A stretch of 64,000 nt of DNA from contig DHMR01000070.1 in NCBI GenBank assembly GCA_002405875.1, forward strand, positions 17,257 to 81,256, in the 5' to 3' direction. The position numbers were made by a program, and so were the translations under genes. Of this stretch, positions 1 through 7,458 are shown piece by piece; the stretch's first letter is position 1; every line of letters starts with the position of its first letter. The notes beneath the pieces were generated by a model. That model made no database searches. It saw nothing but the letters and a program-made list of their open reading frames with translations, and had not been told where the DNA came from. Origin of the DNA: a bacterium UBA4637 (GTDB taxonomy: Bacteria; Bacteroidota; Bacteroidia; Bacteroidales; Bacteroidaceae).

Positions 1-2
1 TT

Positions 3-1097
3 AACACCGATCAGGTAAGTGTTAATTTAAGTGATTATATTAATACGTCAGGCATATTTGAGGGAATCCTCATTAAATTGACTAAAGACAAAGCAAAATT
101 AGTCATTCTAAAGGATAATTTCTTCCAAATCAACAAGATTTATCTTGACGAGAACGACCCGGAGAATCGTATCGACGACTTGGTTAATGCTGGTGCCTTC
201 GACGATGAAGTTGATGTGTATGTTCACCGTACAAAGCTTGTCAATAGCAATAAAGACGCTTGGAACGCCCTCTGCTTCCCATTCGACTTGACGGCAGCAG
301 AGTTCAAGACCGCCTTTGGTTGCGAGCTTTCCGCTTTGGCTCAGCCTAAAGTAAATAGTGAAACAACAGTAGAAGAAAGATATACAAAGGTCGGCGAAAC
401 TGACAAGAATGGTAATTTGCTATTTACCCCAGTCAACGACATTACCGATGAGACTACTATCTCTGAGGGTATGCCTTACCTGATGAAAGCCACAGGTACT
501 CAGACTTTCTGCGCTAACACAAGTATTAAATACCAAAATGAAGACGGTACTGGAAAGACTCCACAAGACTTGATGGGTGAAGATGCCAACTACTACGCTC
601 ATATCGGTCAAAAATTCATCACGGTCGTTCCTCCTCATCAGATTCAAGGAAACTTCGACAACAATGTGGTAAACGGTAATTTCTATTTCCGTGGTCTATA
701 TGGCAGAAAGGCAAACGCTGACAACAGCGAGAACGACCTGTACGACAATGGTAGCCAGAAGTATCAATACATCAGCACCGCAGACAACTATCTGAAATAT
801 TTGACTGTAAACAATAAGAGTTTGAAGTTCCCGGGTATGCGTGCTTACTTCTACTTCCCTAACTGGAAGGCAGAAAACAACAAACCAGTTACAACAAACG
901 GCAAAACAGACAACACCAATGCCAAAATTCACATTTGGGTAGAGGGTAATTCTACTACAGGAATTTCTAACATCGAGGATATCGACAACGTAGAAGCTAG
1001 TAAAAATGCCAAAATCTACAACCTGGCTGGTCAAGTGGTCGATGAATCATACAAGGGAATCGTGATCAAAAATGGTCGCAAATACCTTGCTAAATAA
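3..1097 (+). CDS. C-terminal part of a large secreted/surface protein (5' end outside window)
   Basis: The reading frame is open to the first base of the window, so only the C-terminal 364 or so residues are present and the start lies upstream; the TTG at 78 is not a credible start. I do not recognise a catalytic domain. The stretch around DAWNALCFPFDLT is of a kind seen in long Prevotella surface proteins, with aromatic-rich beta-strand-like text after it. The last 45 residues (TTGISNIE..., then YNLAGQVV, YKGIVIKNGRKY) match the tail of three other secreted proteins in this window, at 32317, 35644 and, more loosely, 47197. That tail is probably an export or anchoring signal. A 70-residue gene follows 43 bp downstream. 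Confidence 0.8.
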   Translation, partial: NTDQVSVNLSDYINTSGIFEGILIKLTKDKAKLVILKDNFFQINKIYLDENDPENRIDDLVNAGAFDDEVDVYVHRTKLVNSNKDAWNALCFPFDLTAAEFKTAFGCELSALAQPKVNSETTVEERYTKVGETDKNGNLLFTPVNDITDETTISEGMPYLMKATGTQTFCANTSIKYQNEDGTGKTPQDLMGEDANYYAHIGQKFITVVPPHQIQGNFDNNVVNGNFYFRGLYGRKANADNSENDLYDNGSQKYQYISTADNYLKYLTVNNKSLKFPGMRAYFYFPNWKAENNKPVTTNGKTDNTNAKIHIWVEGNSTTGISNIEDIDNVEASKNAKIYNLAGQVVDESYKGIVIKNGRKYLAK

Positions 1098-1140
1098 AGC
1101 TTAATAAAGAGAATAAGTAAAAGATAAACAGTAAAAGAAG

Positions 1141-1353
1141 ATGAAAAAATATATAAAACCAACTACAGATTGCATCCATGCGGGCATAACCAGCCACATT
1201 CTTGCAAGTTCTGGTGACCCTAATGCAGCCTTACCAAATGGTAATGTATTTGCAGGTGGTTCTTCCAGCGGAAGTTCAGCCTCAGGCGATGCCAACGGCA
1301 ACGTAGAAGAGATGGCCAAGAAGCATAACGCTTGGTCAACCTGGGATGATTAA
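1141..1353 (+). CDS. 70-residue conserved-looking peptide, function unknown
   Basis: The protein starts MKKYIKP and has no signal peptide or membrane segment. The middle is Gly/Ser/Ala/Asn rich (residues 25-55), and it ends in a charged segment followed by NAWSTWDD. From memory, small proteins with a MKKY(I/T)KP start, a Leu-Ala-Ser-Ser-Gly segment and an AKKxx...W(D/E)D end are common in Prevotella next to secreted-protein genes. The layout of a conserved leader, a GG-rich hinge and a variable C terminus recalls ribosomal-peptide precursors, but no modification enzyme or peptidase transporter is nearby. It lies 43 bp after the large secreted gene and just before a strong terminator, so the two are probably co-transcribed. 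Confidence 0.7.
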   Translation: MKKYIKPTTDCIHAGITSHILASSGDPNAALPNGNVFAGGSSSGSSASGDANGNVEEMAKKHNAWSTWDD

Positions 1354-1367
1354 TCAGCCATAGCCTA

Positions 1368-1415
1368 AGCCTAGCTTGGGTCTTAACTTAAGACCACGAG
1401 CTAGGCTTTCCTTTT
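1368..1415 (+). terminator. Rho-independent terminator
   Basis: The arm at 1368-1376 (AGCCTAGCT) pairs with AGCTAGGCT at 1399-1407. The stem continues inward through GGTCTTAA and TTAAGACC. A T-rich tract follows at 1408-1416. It ends the transcript of the secreted protein and the 70-residue gene. Confidence 0.85.
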
Positions 1416-1586
1416 TCGTAATTTTGCACTCAGAAATTCGAGACAAGAGAGATTGAAGTTTAGCTTGGATGACACAAGGAGAGAATGCATGGCAAGTCTA
1501 TGCGCCAAACGCCCTTTGCCCTTCAAAGACTGTATAAATTCTGTTAAAACTATTCTTCAGTTAATAGAAGTCACATTTATTTTGCT
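1416..1586. other. Intergenic stretch without a supported gene
   Basis: A TAATTTTG box at 1419-1426 resembles a -7 element but has no matching -33. A 20-codon frame starting at 1486 has a purine-rich stretch before it but no other support. I see nothing else. Confidence 0.4.
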
Positions 1587-1594
1587 TATCTTTG
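1587..1594 (+). promoter_or_regulatory. -7 element of the toxin-antitoxin promoter
   Basis: TATCTTTG fits the Bacteroidetes TAnnTTTG -7 element. No good TTTG is seen 19-20 bp upstream. The palindrome at 1606-1621 lies just downstream, where an autorepressor could block initiation. Confidence 0.55.
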
Positions 1595-1605
1595 TCGAAA
1601 AATTG

Positions 1606-1621
1606 ATTTAAACGTTTAAAT
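1606..1621. promoter_or_regulatory. 16-bp perfect palindrome, candidate autoregulatory operator
   Basis: ATTTAAACGTTTAAAT is its own reverse complement. It lies 12 bp after the -7 element and 15 bp before the antitoxin start. Antitoxins of VapBC type usually repress their own promoter through such palindromes, so this is the likely binding site; that role is inferred. Confidence 0.55.
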
Positions 1622-1635
1622 TGGAGGAAACTATC

Positions 1636-1899
1636 ATGTTAATGACAAATCATGCAACTACTCAGACGGTTCCTTATTGGAATGAAATCGAAAAGCTGAA
1701 CAAAGATGAAAAATTAAAGCTGATGGCTTTGATATCTTCGTCATTGGTCTCTGACGGAAACGACGTATCAGAAAAAGACCGAACACAAGAAATGATAGAT
1801 CGTTTCTGCGGTTCGTGGGTTGGCAAAGAATCTGCAGAAGAGATAATTGCCAATATAGAGAACAGCAGGAATTCACATTCTGAACCTGTAAATTTTTAG
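1636..1899 (+). CDS. Probable antitoxin of a PIN-domain toxin-antitoxin pair
   Basis: An 87-residue acidic protein, taken from the ATG at 1636 because the TTG at 1621 overlaps a GGAGG ribosome-binding sequence (1623-1627) and the palindromic operator. The text WNEIEKLNKDEKLKLMALISSSL and the C-terminal WVGKESAEEIIANI segment resemble the small antitoxins that precede PIN toxins in Bacteroidales. No classic AbrB or ribbon-helix-helix signature is obvious. The stop is 3 bp before the toxin start, so the pair is translationally linked. Its expected role is to bind and neutralise the downstream ribonuclease and to repress the operon. Confidence 0.7.
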   Translation: MLMTNHATTQTVPYWNEIEKLNKDEKLKLMALISSSLVSDGNDVSEKDRTQEMIDRFCGSWVGKESAEEIIANIENSRNSHSEPVNF

Positions 1900-1902
1900 C
1901 AT

Positions 1903-2208
1903 ATGAAATATTTATTAGATACGAATATATGCGTTTATTTCCTAAGAGGAAACCATATAATTTCCAACCACATACGGAATATCGGTTGGAAAAATTGCTA
2001 CATTTCAGAAATAACCGTAGCCGAACTTTTAATATTCGATTTTGCACGACAGAAGGCTATTTTACGCAAGAAAGGACAACTCATCGAAGATTCCGACTTA
2101 TGGATAGCGGCATCTTCCATTGCTTATGATATGATCATGGTAACTGAAAATGTCAAACATCTTGGAAGACTTCAAAACGTGAGAATCGAGAAATGGGAAA
2201 GACAATAG
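1903..2208 (+). CDS. PIN-domain toxin, VapC-like, apparently shortened
   Basis: A 101-residue PIN-domain protein, predicted to be a Mg2+-dependent endoribonuclease. The first acidic motif is LLDTN (residues 4-8), the second is the Glu of TVAEL, and the third is in IEDSDLWIA, followed by VTENVKHL. Family members are usually about 130 residues. Directly after TVAEL the text jumps to LIFDFARQKAILRKKGQ, which in relatives lies about 30 residues further on. An in-frame loss of the helices between the second and third motifs would explain this. The catalytic acids remain, so activity cannot be excluded, but the fold is probably damaged. It ends 20 bp before mutS2. Confidence 0.75.
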   Translation: MKYLLDTNICVYFLRGNHIISNHIRNIGWKNCYISEITVAELLIFDFARQKAILRKKGQLIEDSDLWIAASSIAYDMIMVTENVKHLGRLQNVRIEKWERQ

Positions 2209-2228
2209 CAAAGCAAGAATTATAACCA

Positions 2229-4808
2229 ATGATTTATCCAGATAATTTCGAACAGAAGATTGGATTCAACGAAATCCGAAAGATACTACGAGAAAAATGT
2301 TTATCCACGCTCGGCAAGGAGCAAGTGGAGAAAATGGCTTTCAGCGACGATGCCGAGGAAGTGAACGAATGGCTCAAGCAGGTGCGAGAGTTCCGCCGAC
2401 TCATACAGGAAGTTGAGGACTTCCCACTCCAATACTTCTACGACGTGAGGGAGAGCATCGTGCGCATTCGCATCGAGAACACCCACTTGGAAGAAAACGA
2501 GCTCTTCGACCTACGCCGCTCCCTCTCCACCATCGACAGCATCGTGAAGATTCTCAACCATAGCGACGAGGACGAGAGCCATGCCGAGGAAAACGATGGT
2601 TGGCGACGTGAGAAGAAATACACTTACCCTTCGCTCCACAACCTCGCCAAGGACGTGGTTACCTTCCCACAAATCATCCAACGCATAGACCAGATACTCG
2701 ACAAGTTTGGCAAGATACGTGACAACGCCACGCCCGAACTGCTCCAAATCAGAAGAGAGCTCGCCAAGACCGAGGGCAGCATCTCGCGTACCTTATATAG
2801 TATATTGCGCTCGGCTCAGAGCGAGGGCGTGGTCGAGAAGGATGTCACCCCTACCCTGCGCGACGGCCGTCTCGTCATCCCGGTCATCCCGACCCTGAAG
2901 AGGAAGATACGAGGCATCGTACACGACGAGAGTGCCACCGGCAAGACCGTCTTCATAGAACCGACCGAGGTGGTCGAGGCCAACAACCGAGTACGTGAGT
3001 TGGAAGGCGAGGAGCGAAAGGAAATCATCCGCATTCTCACCAGTTTCACCAACAAGGTGCGCCCTTATGCCCGCGAGATCATGGACAGCTACCGTTTTCT
3101 GGCAAAGGTAGACCTGATACAGGCGAAATCCAAACTCGCCGAACAGTGGAAGGCGATAGAGCCCGAGGTGGCCGACTATCCGCACATCGACTGGATACGT
3201 GCCATCCACCCGCTCCTGCAGCAATCCTTGGAGAAAAAGGGCGAGAAGGTGGTGCCGCTCGACATCGTGCTCACACAGGAAAAGCGCATCCTCATCATAT
3301 CGGGTCCGAACGCCGGAGGTAAGTCTGTCTGCCTGAAGACCGTCGGATTACTCCAGTACATGTTGCAATGCGGCCTCAGCATCCCGGTGAGCGAGCGTTC
3401 GCAGACGGGCGTGTTCCAGAACATCATGATCGACATCGGCGACGAACAGAGCTTGGAGAACGACCTCAGTACCTACTCTTCCCACCTGCTCAACATGAAG
3501 AACATGATGAAGGCAGCCAACGGCAACACCATCATCCTCATCGATGAGTTTGGTACTGGTACCGAACCGGGCATCGGCGGTGCCATCGCCCAGGCGGTGC
3601 TCGACCGATTCTGCAAGCAGGGAGCCTACGGAGTCATCACCACCCACTACCAGAACCTGAAGCATTTCGCCGACGACCATGAGGGTGTAGTCAACGGAGC
3701 CATGCTCTACGACCGCCATGAGATGAAGGCACTCTTCCAGTTGGCTATCGGCCGACCAGGTTCCTCGTTCGCCATCGAGATTGCCCGCAAGATTGGCTTG
3801 CCTGAGGAGGTCATCCAGGAAGCCAGCGACATCGTGGGCTCCGAATACATCCAGAGCGACAAGTACCTGCAGGACATCGTGCGCGACAAGCGATACTGGG
3901 AAAACAAGCGACAGAGCATCCACCAGCGTGAGAAGGACATGGAGAAGACCATCTCCAAGTACGAGAGCGACATCGAGGAAATCGAGAAGAGCCGCAAGCA
4001 GATTCTCGCCAAGGCGAAACAGCAAGCCGACGAACTGCTCAAGGAGAGCAACAAGAAGATTGAGAACGCCATCCGTGAGATTCGTGAGAGCCAGGCGGAG
4101 AAGGAGGAGACCAAACGCATCCGACAGGAGCTCGACGTGTTCAAGAAAGAGGTGCAGGAAATCGACACCAAGGAGAACGACGACAAGATAGCTCGCAAGA
4201 TAGCCCAGATACAGCAGCGCAAGGAACGCCATGCCAAGCGCAAGGCTGAGAAGGCGCAAAACCAGGAGAAGGCCGCAGCCGCCCTACGCAATGCCCAGAA
4301 CAAGACGCAAGTGGAAAGCCAACGAGAGTTGAAGGAAGGCGACACCGTGCGCATCAAGGGTCTGACCACCGTCGGCAAAATCGAGAGCATCGCGGGCGAC
4401 ATGGCGACCGCCGTGTTCGGAGGCATGAAGACCAAGATGCGCCTCAACCGCCTGGAGCACGCCACTGCCTCGACCGAAAAGGACAAGACCGAGGAGCGCA
4501 AGGAGAACTTGGCTTCCTACGGCCTCAGCAAGGAGACGCGCAAGACCATCGACGACCACAAGAGCAACTTCCACCAAGACCTCGACGTGAGAGGCATGCG
4601 TGGCGATGAGGCTCTCAATGCCGTGCAACACTTCATCGACGACGCCATCCTCGTGGGCATGCCTCGTGTACGCATCCTCCATGGCAAGGGCAATGGCATC
4701 CTGCGACAGCTCATCCGACAATATGTGAGCAGCATTCCGAATGTGGTACACTATGCCGACGAGCATGTGCAGTTTGGCGGATCGGGAATCACGGTCGTGG
4801 ACTTTTAA
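2229..4808 (+). CDS. mutS2: Endonuclease/ATPase MutS2 with Smr domain
   Basis: An 859-residue MutS2-family protein. The core and lever region spans about residues 1-330. The ABC-type ATPase has Walker A GPNAGGKS at 359-366 and Walker B ILIDEFGTGTEP near 437-447. A long charged coiled coil covers roughly 555-710. The Smr nuclease domain at the C terminus has DLDVRG near 784 and HGKGNGILR near 818. The mismatch-recognition domain of MutS1 is absent, as expected. In other bacteria MutS2 acts on branched DNA to restrain recombination, and also on collided ribosomes. It follows the toxin gene by 20 bp and may share its transcript. A period-7 purine repeat (4808-4842) follows the stop. Confidence 0.95.
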   Translation: MIYPDNFEQKIGFNEIRKILREKCLSTLGKEQVEKMAFSDDAEEVNEWLKQVREFRRLIQEVEDFPLQYFYDVRESIVRIRIENTHLEENELFDLRRSLSTIDSIVKILNHSDEDESHAEENDGWRREKKYTYPSLHNLAKDVVTFPQIIQRIDQILDKFGKIRDNATPELLQIRRELAKTEGSISRTLYSILRSAQSEGVVEKDVTPTLRDGRLVIPVIPTLKRKIRGIVHDESATGKTVFIEPTEVVEANNRVRELEGEERKEIIRILTSFTNKVRPYAREIMDSYRFLAKVDLIQAKSKLAEQWKAIEPEVADYPHIDWIRAIHPLLQQSLEKKGEKVVPLDIVLTQEKRILIISGPNAGGKSVCLKTVGLLQYMLQCGLSIPVSERSQTGVFQNIMIDIGDEQSLENDLSTYSSHLLNMKNMMKAANGNTIILIDEFGTGTEPGIGGAIAQAVLDRFCKQGAYGVITTHYQNLKHFADDHEGVVNGAMLYDRHEMKALFQLAIGRPGSSFAIEIARKIGLPEEVIQEASDIVGSEYIQSDKYLQDIVRDKRYWENKRQSIHQREKDMEKTISKYESDIEEIEKSRKQILAKAKQQADELLKESNKKIENAIREIRESQAEKEETKRIRQELDVFKKEVQEIDTKENDDKIARKIAQIQQRKERHAKRKAEKAQNQEKAAAALRNAQNKTQVESQRELKEGDTVRIKGLTTVGKIESIAGDMATAVFGGMKTKMRLNRLEHATASTEKDKTEERKENLASYGLSKETRKTIDDHKSNFHQDLDVRGMRGDEALNAVQHFIDDAILVGMPRVRILHGKGNGILRQLIRQYVSSIPNVVHYADEHVQFGGSGITVVDF

Positions 4809-4842
4809 AGTGAAGAGTGAAGAACAAAGAGTGAAGAATTCG
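4808..4842 (+). repeat. Degenerate 7-bp tandem repeat after mutS2
   Basis: Units of the type AGAGTGA/AGAACAA recur every seven bases just after the mutS2 stop. The same period-7 pattern occurs in several intergenic gaps of the trp operon. No function is evident. Confidence 0.5.
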
Positions 4843-4903
4843 AATGTTTTTCACTCAATTTTCTTAACAGAAGTTAAAGAAACAAAGATTTTAGGCGAAA
4901 CTT

Positions 4904-4934
4904 TTGGCGGGTTCAAAGGAAAGTAGTACCTTTG
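4904..4934 (+). promoter_or_regulatory. Promoter of the SRP RNA / tRNA-Thr unit
   Basis: A -33 element TTGG at 4904 and a -7 element TACCTTTG at 4927-4934 are separated by 19 bp. This fits the Bacteroidetes primary sigma consensus very well. Initiation is expected near 4940. Confidence 0.8.
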
Positions 4935-4976
4935 CACCCGCTTAAAAGCAATACGCTTTACAAAGCAAACTTTGAG

Positions 4977-5077
4977 ACGGACAAGTCTCATACGACCAGC
5001 TCCCTCGGAATCCCCCAGGATGGGAACATAGCAAGGGTACTTGGTTGTAGCGGTGCGATATGAATCGCTTGTCCACC
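4977..5077 (+). ncRNA. ffs: Signal recognition particle RNA (small bacterial 4.5S type)
   Basis: The segment CAGGATGGGAACATAGCA at about 5016-5033 has the layout of SRP domain IV: CAGG, a GGAA-type tetraloop, then AGCA. The ends close through GGACAAG (4979-4985) and CTTGTCC (5068-5074). The rod-like fold and length of about 100 nt fit the small bacterial SRP RNA, which binds Ffh to target membrane and secreted proteins. The mature 5' end is uncertain because the promoter predicts a start near 4940, so a leader of about 37 nt may be trimmed. tRNA-Thr begins 2 nt after the 3' end. Confidence 0.88.
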
Positions 5078-5078
5078 C

Positions 5079-5152
5079 GCCTCTTTAGCTCAGTTGGCCA
5101 GAGCACGTGATTTGTAATCTCGGGGTCGTTGGTTCGAATCCGACAAGAGGCT
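5079..5152 (+). tRNA. tRNA-Thr, anticodon TGT
   Basis: A 74-nt cloverleaf. The acceptor GCCTCTT pairs with AAGAGGC, with T as discriminator. The D arm is AGCTCAGTTGGCCAGAGC, the anticodon loop is TTTGTAA with TGT (reads ACA), and the T arm contains GGTTCGAATCC. The anticodon stem has one T-T mismatch. CCA is not encoded. It is probably released from the SRP RNA by RNase P. Confidence 0.93.
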
Positions 5153-5154
5153 CA

Positions 5155-5192
5155 CAAAAAGGAACTTTCTTTTGAGAGAGTTCCTTTTTTGT
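5155..5192 (+). terminator. Rho-independent terminator after tRNA-Thr
   Basis: AAAAAGGAACTT pairs with AGTTCCTTTTTT, followed by more T. It ends the SRP RNA-tRNA transcript. Confidence 0.85.
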
Positions 5193-5286
5193 TTTTCACC
5201 CTTTCCTTAGATCCCCCATTCCTTTCTTGAAAACAAAAAATATATAAATTTCTAGGCTTTATTCCTACTATGTGCAGAAAAATGTG

Positions 5287-5294
5287 TATTTTTG
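5287..5294 (+). promoter_or_regulatory. -7 element before the DUF4199 gene
   Basis: TATTTTTG lies 99 bp before the DUF4199 start. No TTTG is seen at -33. It probably starts the envelope operon that runs to 9166. Confidence 0.45.
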
Positions 5295-5392
5295 CACGAT
5301 ATTAAGATTTCATGACTGAAAAGACAAAAAGAAACGTATTTAAAGAACAAGATAAAATTAAGTATAAGATAAAGAATAAGATAAATTAAAGA

Positions 5393-5956
5393 ATGGTAGA
5401 TTTCGTAAAGTTAATACAAACACGAGCTTTCGCTCGTCAAGATGGAGCTATCCTGGGAGCTGTTTGGATAGCAAGTTTCGCCTTCACGATGTGGTCGGTT
5501 CAGCCGGACCATGCCTTTTGGGGACTGTTGGCCAACTTACTCGTCATTAGCACCCCCTTCGTGGTGGCGAAGCGTCTGAAATCCTTCAGAGACTATGCCC
5601 TCGATGGAGTCATCTCCTTCAGAAGAGGACTGTTTTATTGCTGGCAAACCTTCTTCAACGCCACCCTCCTGCTCACCATCGTCCAGTTCTTATGGTTCAA
5701 GTTCCTCAACACAGGCGTGTTCATGAACCAAATCATGGAGACTTACCGCACGATGATGCAAGCCTACAACATGACTCAGAGCGACATCAACATGATGATG
5801 CAAGCCATCGTCGACTTGAAACCCATCGCCTGGGCTTCGGCATTCATGATCACCGACCTGGTGGCAGCAGCCATCCTCAGCCCGATCATCGCCGCCCTGA
5901 TGAGCCGCAAGGTGAAGAGACAGTCTGTCTCCAACCAGCAAGACCAGCTGTTCTAA
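5393..5956 (+). CDS. DUF4199 family membrane protein
   Basis: A 187-residue protein with four hydrophobic segments, near residues 20-38, 42-58, 82-102 and 148-172, so an inner-membrane protein. The overall pattern matches DUF4199, a Bacteroidetes family of unknown function. A Met/Gln-rich loop (about 112-140) lies between segments three and four. It is the first gene of a cluster with a GT2 glycosyltransferase 60 bp downstream, an arrangement I recall as common in this order. The pairing suggests a role in handling lipid-linked sugar, but that is inferred only from context. Confidence 0.8.
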   Translation: MVDFVKLIQTRAFARQDGAILGAVWIASFAFTMWSVQPDHAFWGLLANLLVISTPFVVAKRLKSFRDYALDGVISFRRGLFYCWQTFFNATLLLTIVQFLWFKFLNTGVFMNQIMETYRTMMQAYNMTQSDINMMMQAIVDLKPIAWASAFMITDLVAAAILSPIIAALMSRKVKRQSVSNQQDQLF

Positions 5957-6016
5957 GTCCGCAACAAAGGAAACATACGAACGCAAGAAATAAAAACGAT
6001 ATACAAACGATACGCT

Positions 6017-6988
6017 ATGGATATAACAGTAGTTGTACCTCTATACAATGAGGAAGAGTCACTCCCCGAGCTATACGCTTGGATTGAGCGAGTGATGAAA
6101 GCCAACGACTTCAGCTATGAGGTCATCTTCGTCAACGACGGCTCCACCGACCATTCCTGGGATGTCATCGAGGAACTCGCCGAGAAATCATCCAACGTGA
6201 AAGGCATCAAGTTCCGCCGCAACTACGGAAAGAGCCCTGCGCTCTATTGTGGTTTCAAGGAGGCACAGGGCGACGTAGTCATCACCATGGACGCTGACCT
6301 GCAGGATTCTCCCGACGAGATACCGGCTCTCTACCAGATGATCACCAAGGAGGGCTACGACCTCGTCTCCGGCTACAAGCAGAACCGCAAGCAGGGCGAC
6401 CCGCTCTCCAAGACCATCCCGACCAAGCTCTTCAACGCCACCGCCCGCAAGGTGAGCGGCATCCACAACCTCCACGACTTCAACTGTGGTCTGAAGGCCT
6501 ACCGCAAGGACGTGGTCAAGAACATCGAGGTATACGGCGAGATGCACCGCTACATCCCTTACCTCGCTAAGAACGCAGGTTTCGACAAGATCGGCGAGAA
6601 ACCCGTACACCACCAGGCCCGCAAGTTCGGCAAGTCCAAGTTCATGGGCTGGAACCGATTCGTCAATGGTTATCTCGACCTGATGACCCTCTGGTTCCTG
6701 AGCAATTTCGGCAAGAAGCCTATGCACGTCTTCGGATTCCTAGGCAGCGTCGTTTTCTTCATCGCCTTCCTGGCTCTCGTGGGGCTGGGCATCGACAAGC
6801 TCATCGACCTGCACAACGGCATCTACGGGCATCTCATCACCGACTCCCCTTACTTCTTCATCGCCCTGACTGCGATGTTGCTGGGTAGCCAACTGTTTCT
6901 CGCAGGATTCCTCGGCGACCTCATCAGCCGCCAGAACCCGAACCGTAATGATTATCAAATAGAAAAGAAGATAAGATGCGAAAAATAA
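6017..6988 (+). CDS. Family 2 glycosyltransferase, polyprenyl-phosphate sugar transferase type
   Basis: A 323-residue GT2 enzyme. The N-terminal GT-A fold shows VVPLYNEEESL, FVNDGSTDHSW and the metal-binding MDADLQDSP near residues 90-98. CGLKAYR (about 160) and a C-terminal pair of membrane helices (about 233-260 and 272-298) follow. This is the architecture of dolichol/undecaprenyl-phosphate mannose or glucose synthases (DPM1, ArnC, GtrB types), which make lipid-linked sugars at the inner membrane. The sugar cannot be read from the sequence. The gene overlaps the next lipoprotein gene by 13 bp, indicating co-translation. Confidence 0.9.
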   Translation: MDITVVVPLYNEEESLPELYAWIERVMKANDFSYEVIFVNDGSTDHSWDVIEELAEKSSNVKGIKFRRNYGKSPALYCGFKEAQGDVVITMDADLQDSPDEIPALYQMITKEGYDLVSGYKQNRKQGDPLSKTIPTKLFNATARKVSGIHNLHDFNCGLKAYRKDVVKNIEVYGEMHRYIPYLAKNAGFDKIGEKPVHHQARKFGKSKFMGWNRFVNGYLDLMTLWFLSNFGKKPMHVFGFLGSVVFFIAFLALVGLGIDKLIDLHNGIYGHLITDSPYFFIALTAMLLGSQLFLAGFLGDLISRQNPNRNDYQIEKKIRCEK

Positions 6989-7458
6989 TTCCGATCATCC
7001 TCTTCGCCATCCTAGCCATGGTGAGTTGCAGCACACTGGACTGCCCGCTCAACAACACGGTGTATACCAAGTACAAGTTGGCGGGCGACGTGAAGCAGTT
7101 GACCAACTGCTACCTCACCGTCAAGACAAAGATGAAGAACGGCGAGGACAGCATTCTCCTCAACCAACAGGAGAACGCCGACAGCTTCAACCTGCCGATG
7201 AGCTACGCCAATGCCGAGGACGTGCTCTACTTCGAGGTCGCGGATGCCCAGCAGCGTACCTTCTACGACACGGTCGTGGTCGCCAAGGAAGACCATCCAC
7301 ATTTCGAGTCTATCGACTGCAGTCCGTCCTTCTTCCACACCCTCACCGGCGTGAAGACGACCCACAACCTCATAGACTCCCTAGTCATCAACCATAAAGA
7401 TGTAAATTTCGATGCAACGAATACACATTTCCTCATCTATTTTGGCACTCGCGAGTAG
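6976..7458 (+). CDS. Small lipoprotein, probably DUF6452 family
   Basis: A 160-residue protein with a lipoprotein signal: MRKIIPIILFAILAMVSC, with Cys at residue 18. The mature part has beta-rich text with a TVVVAK strand, and DCPLN/IDCSPSF supply further cysteines. I recall this as DUF6452, usually found with DUF6048 in Bacteroidales, but could not check. Its start overlaps the GT2 gene by 13 bp and its end overlaps the next gene by 47 bp, so these are tightly co-expressed. It is probably held in the inner leaflet of the outer membrane. Confidence 0.8.
   Translation: MRKIIPIILFAILAMVSCSTLDCPLNNTVYTKYKLAGDVKQLTNCYLTVKTKMKNGEDSILLNQQENADSFNLPMSYANAEDVLYFEVADAQQRTFYDTVVVAKEDHPHFESIDCSPSFFHTLTGVKTTHNLIDSLVINHKDVNFDATNTHFLIYFGTRE

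Noticed and set aside
1486..1548. 20-codon frame after a purine-rich stretch
   Set aside because: No conservation known, no proper promoter spacing and no recognisable content.
3348..4259. Leu/Val-rich frame antisense to mutS2
   Set aside because: Arises from the charged coiled-coil codons of MutS2 read backwards; not a membrane protein.
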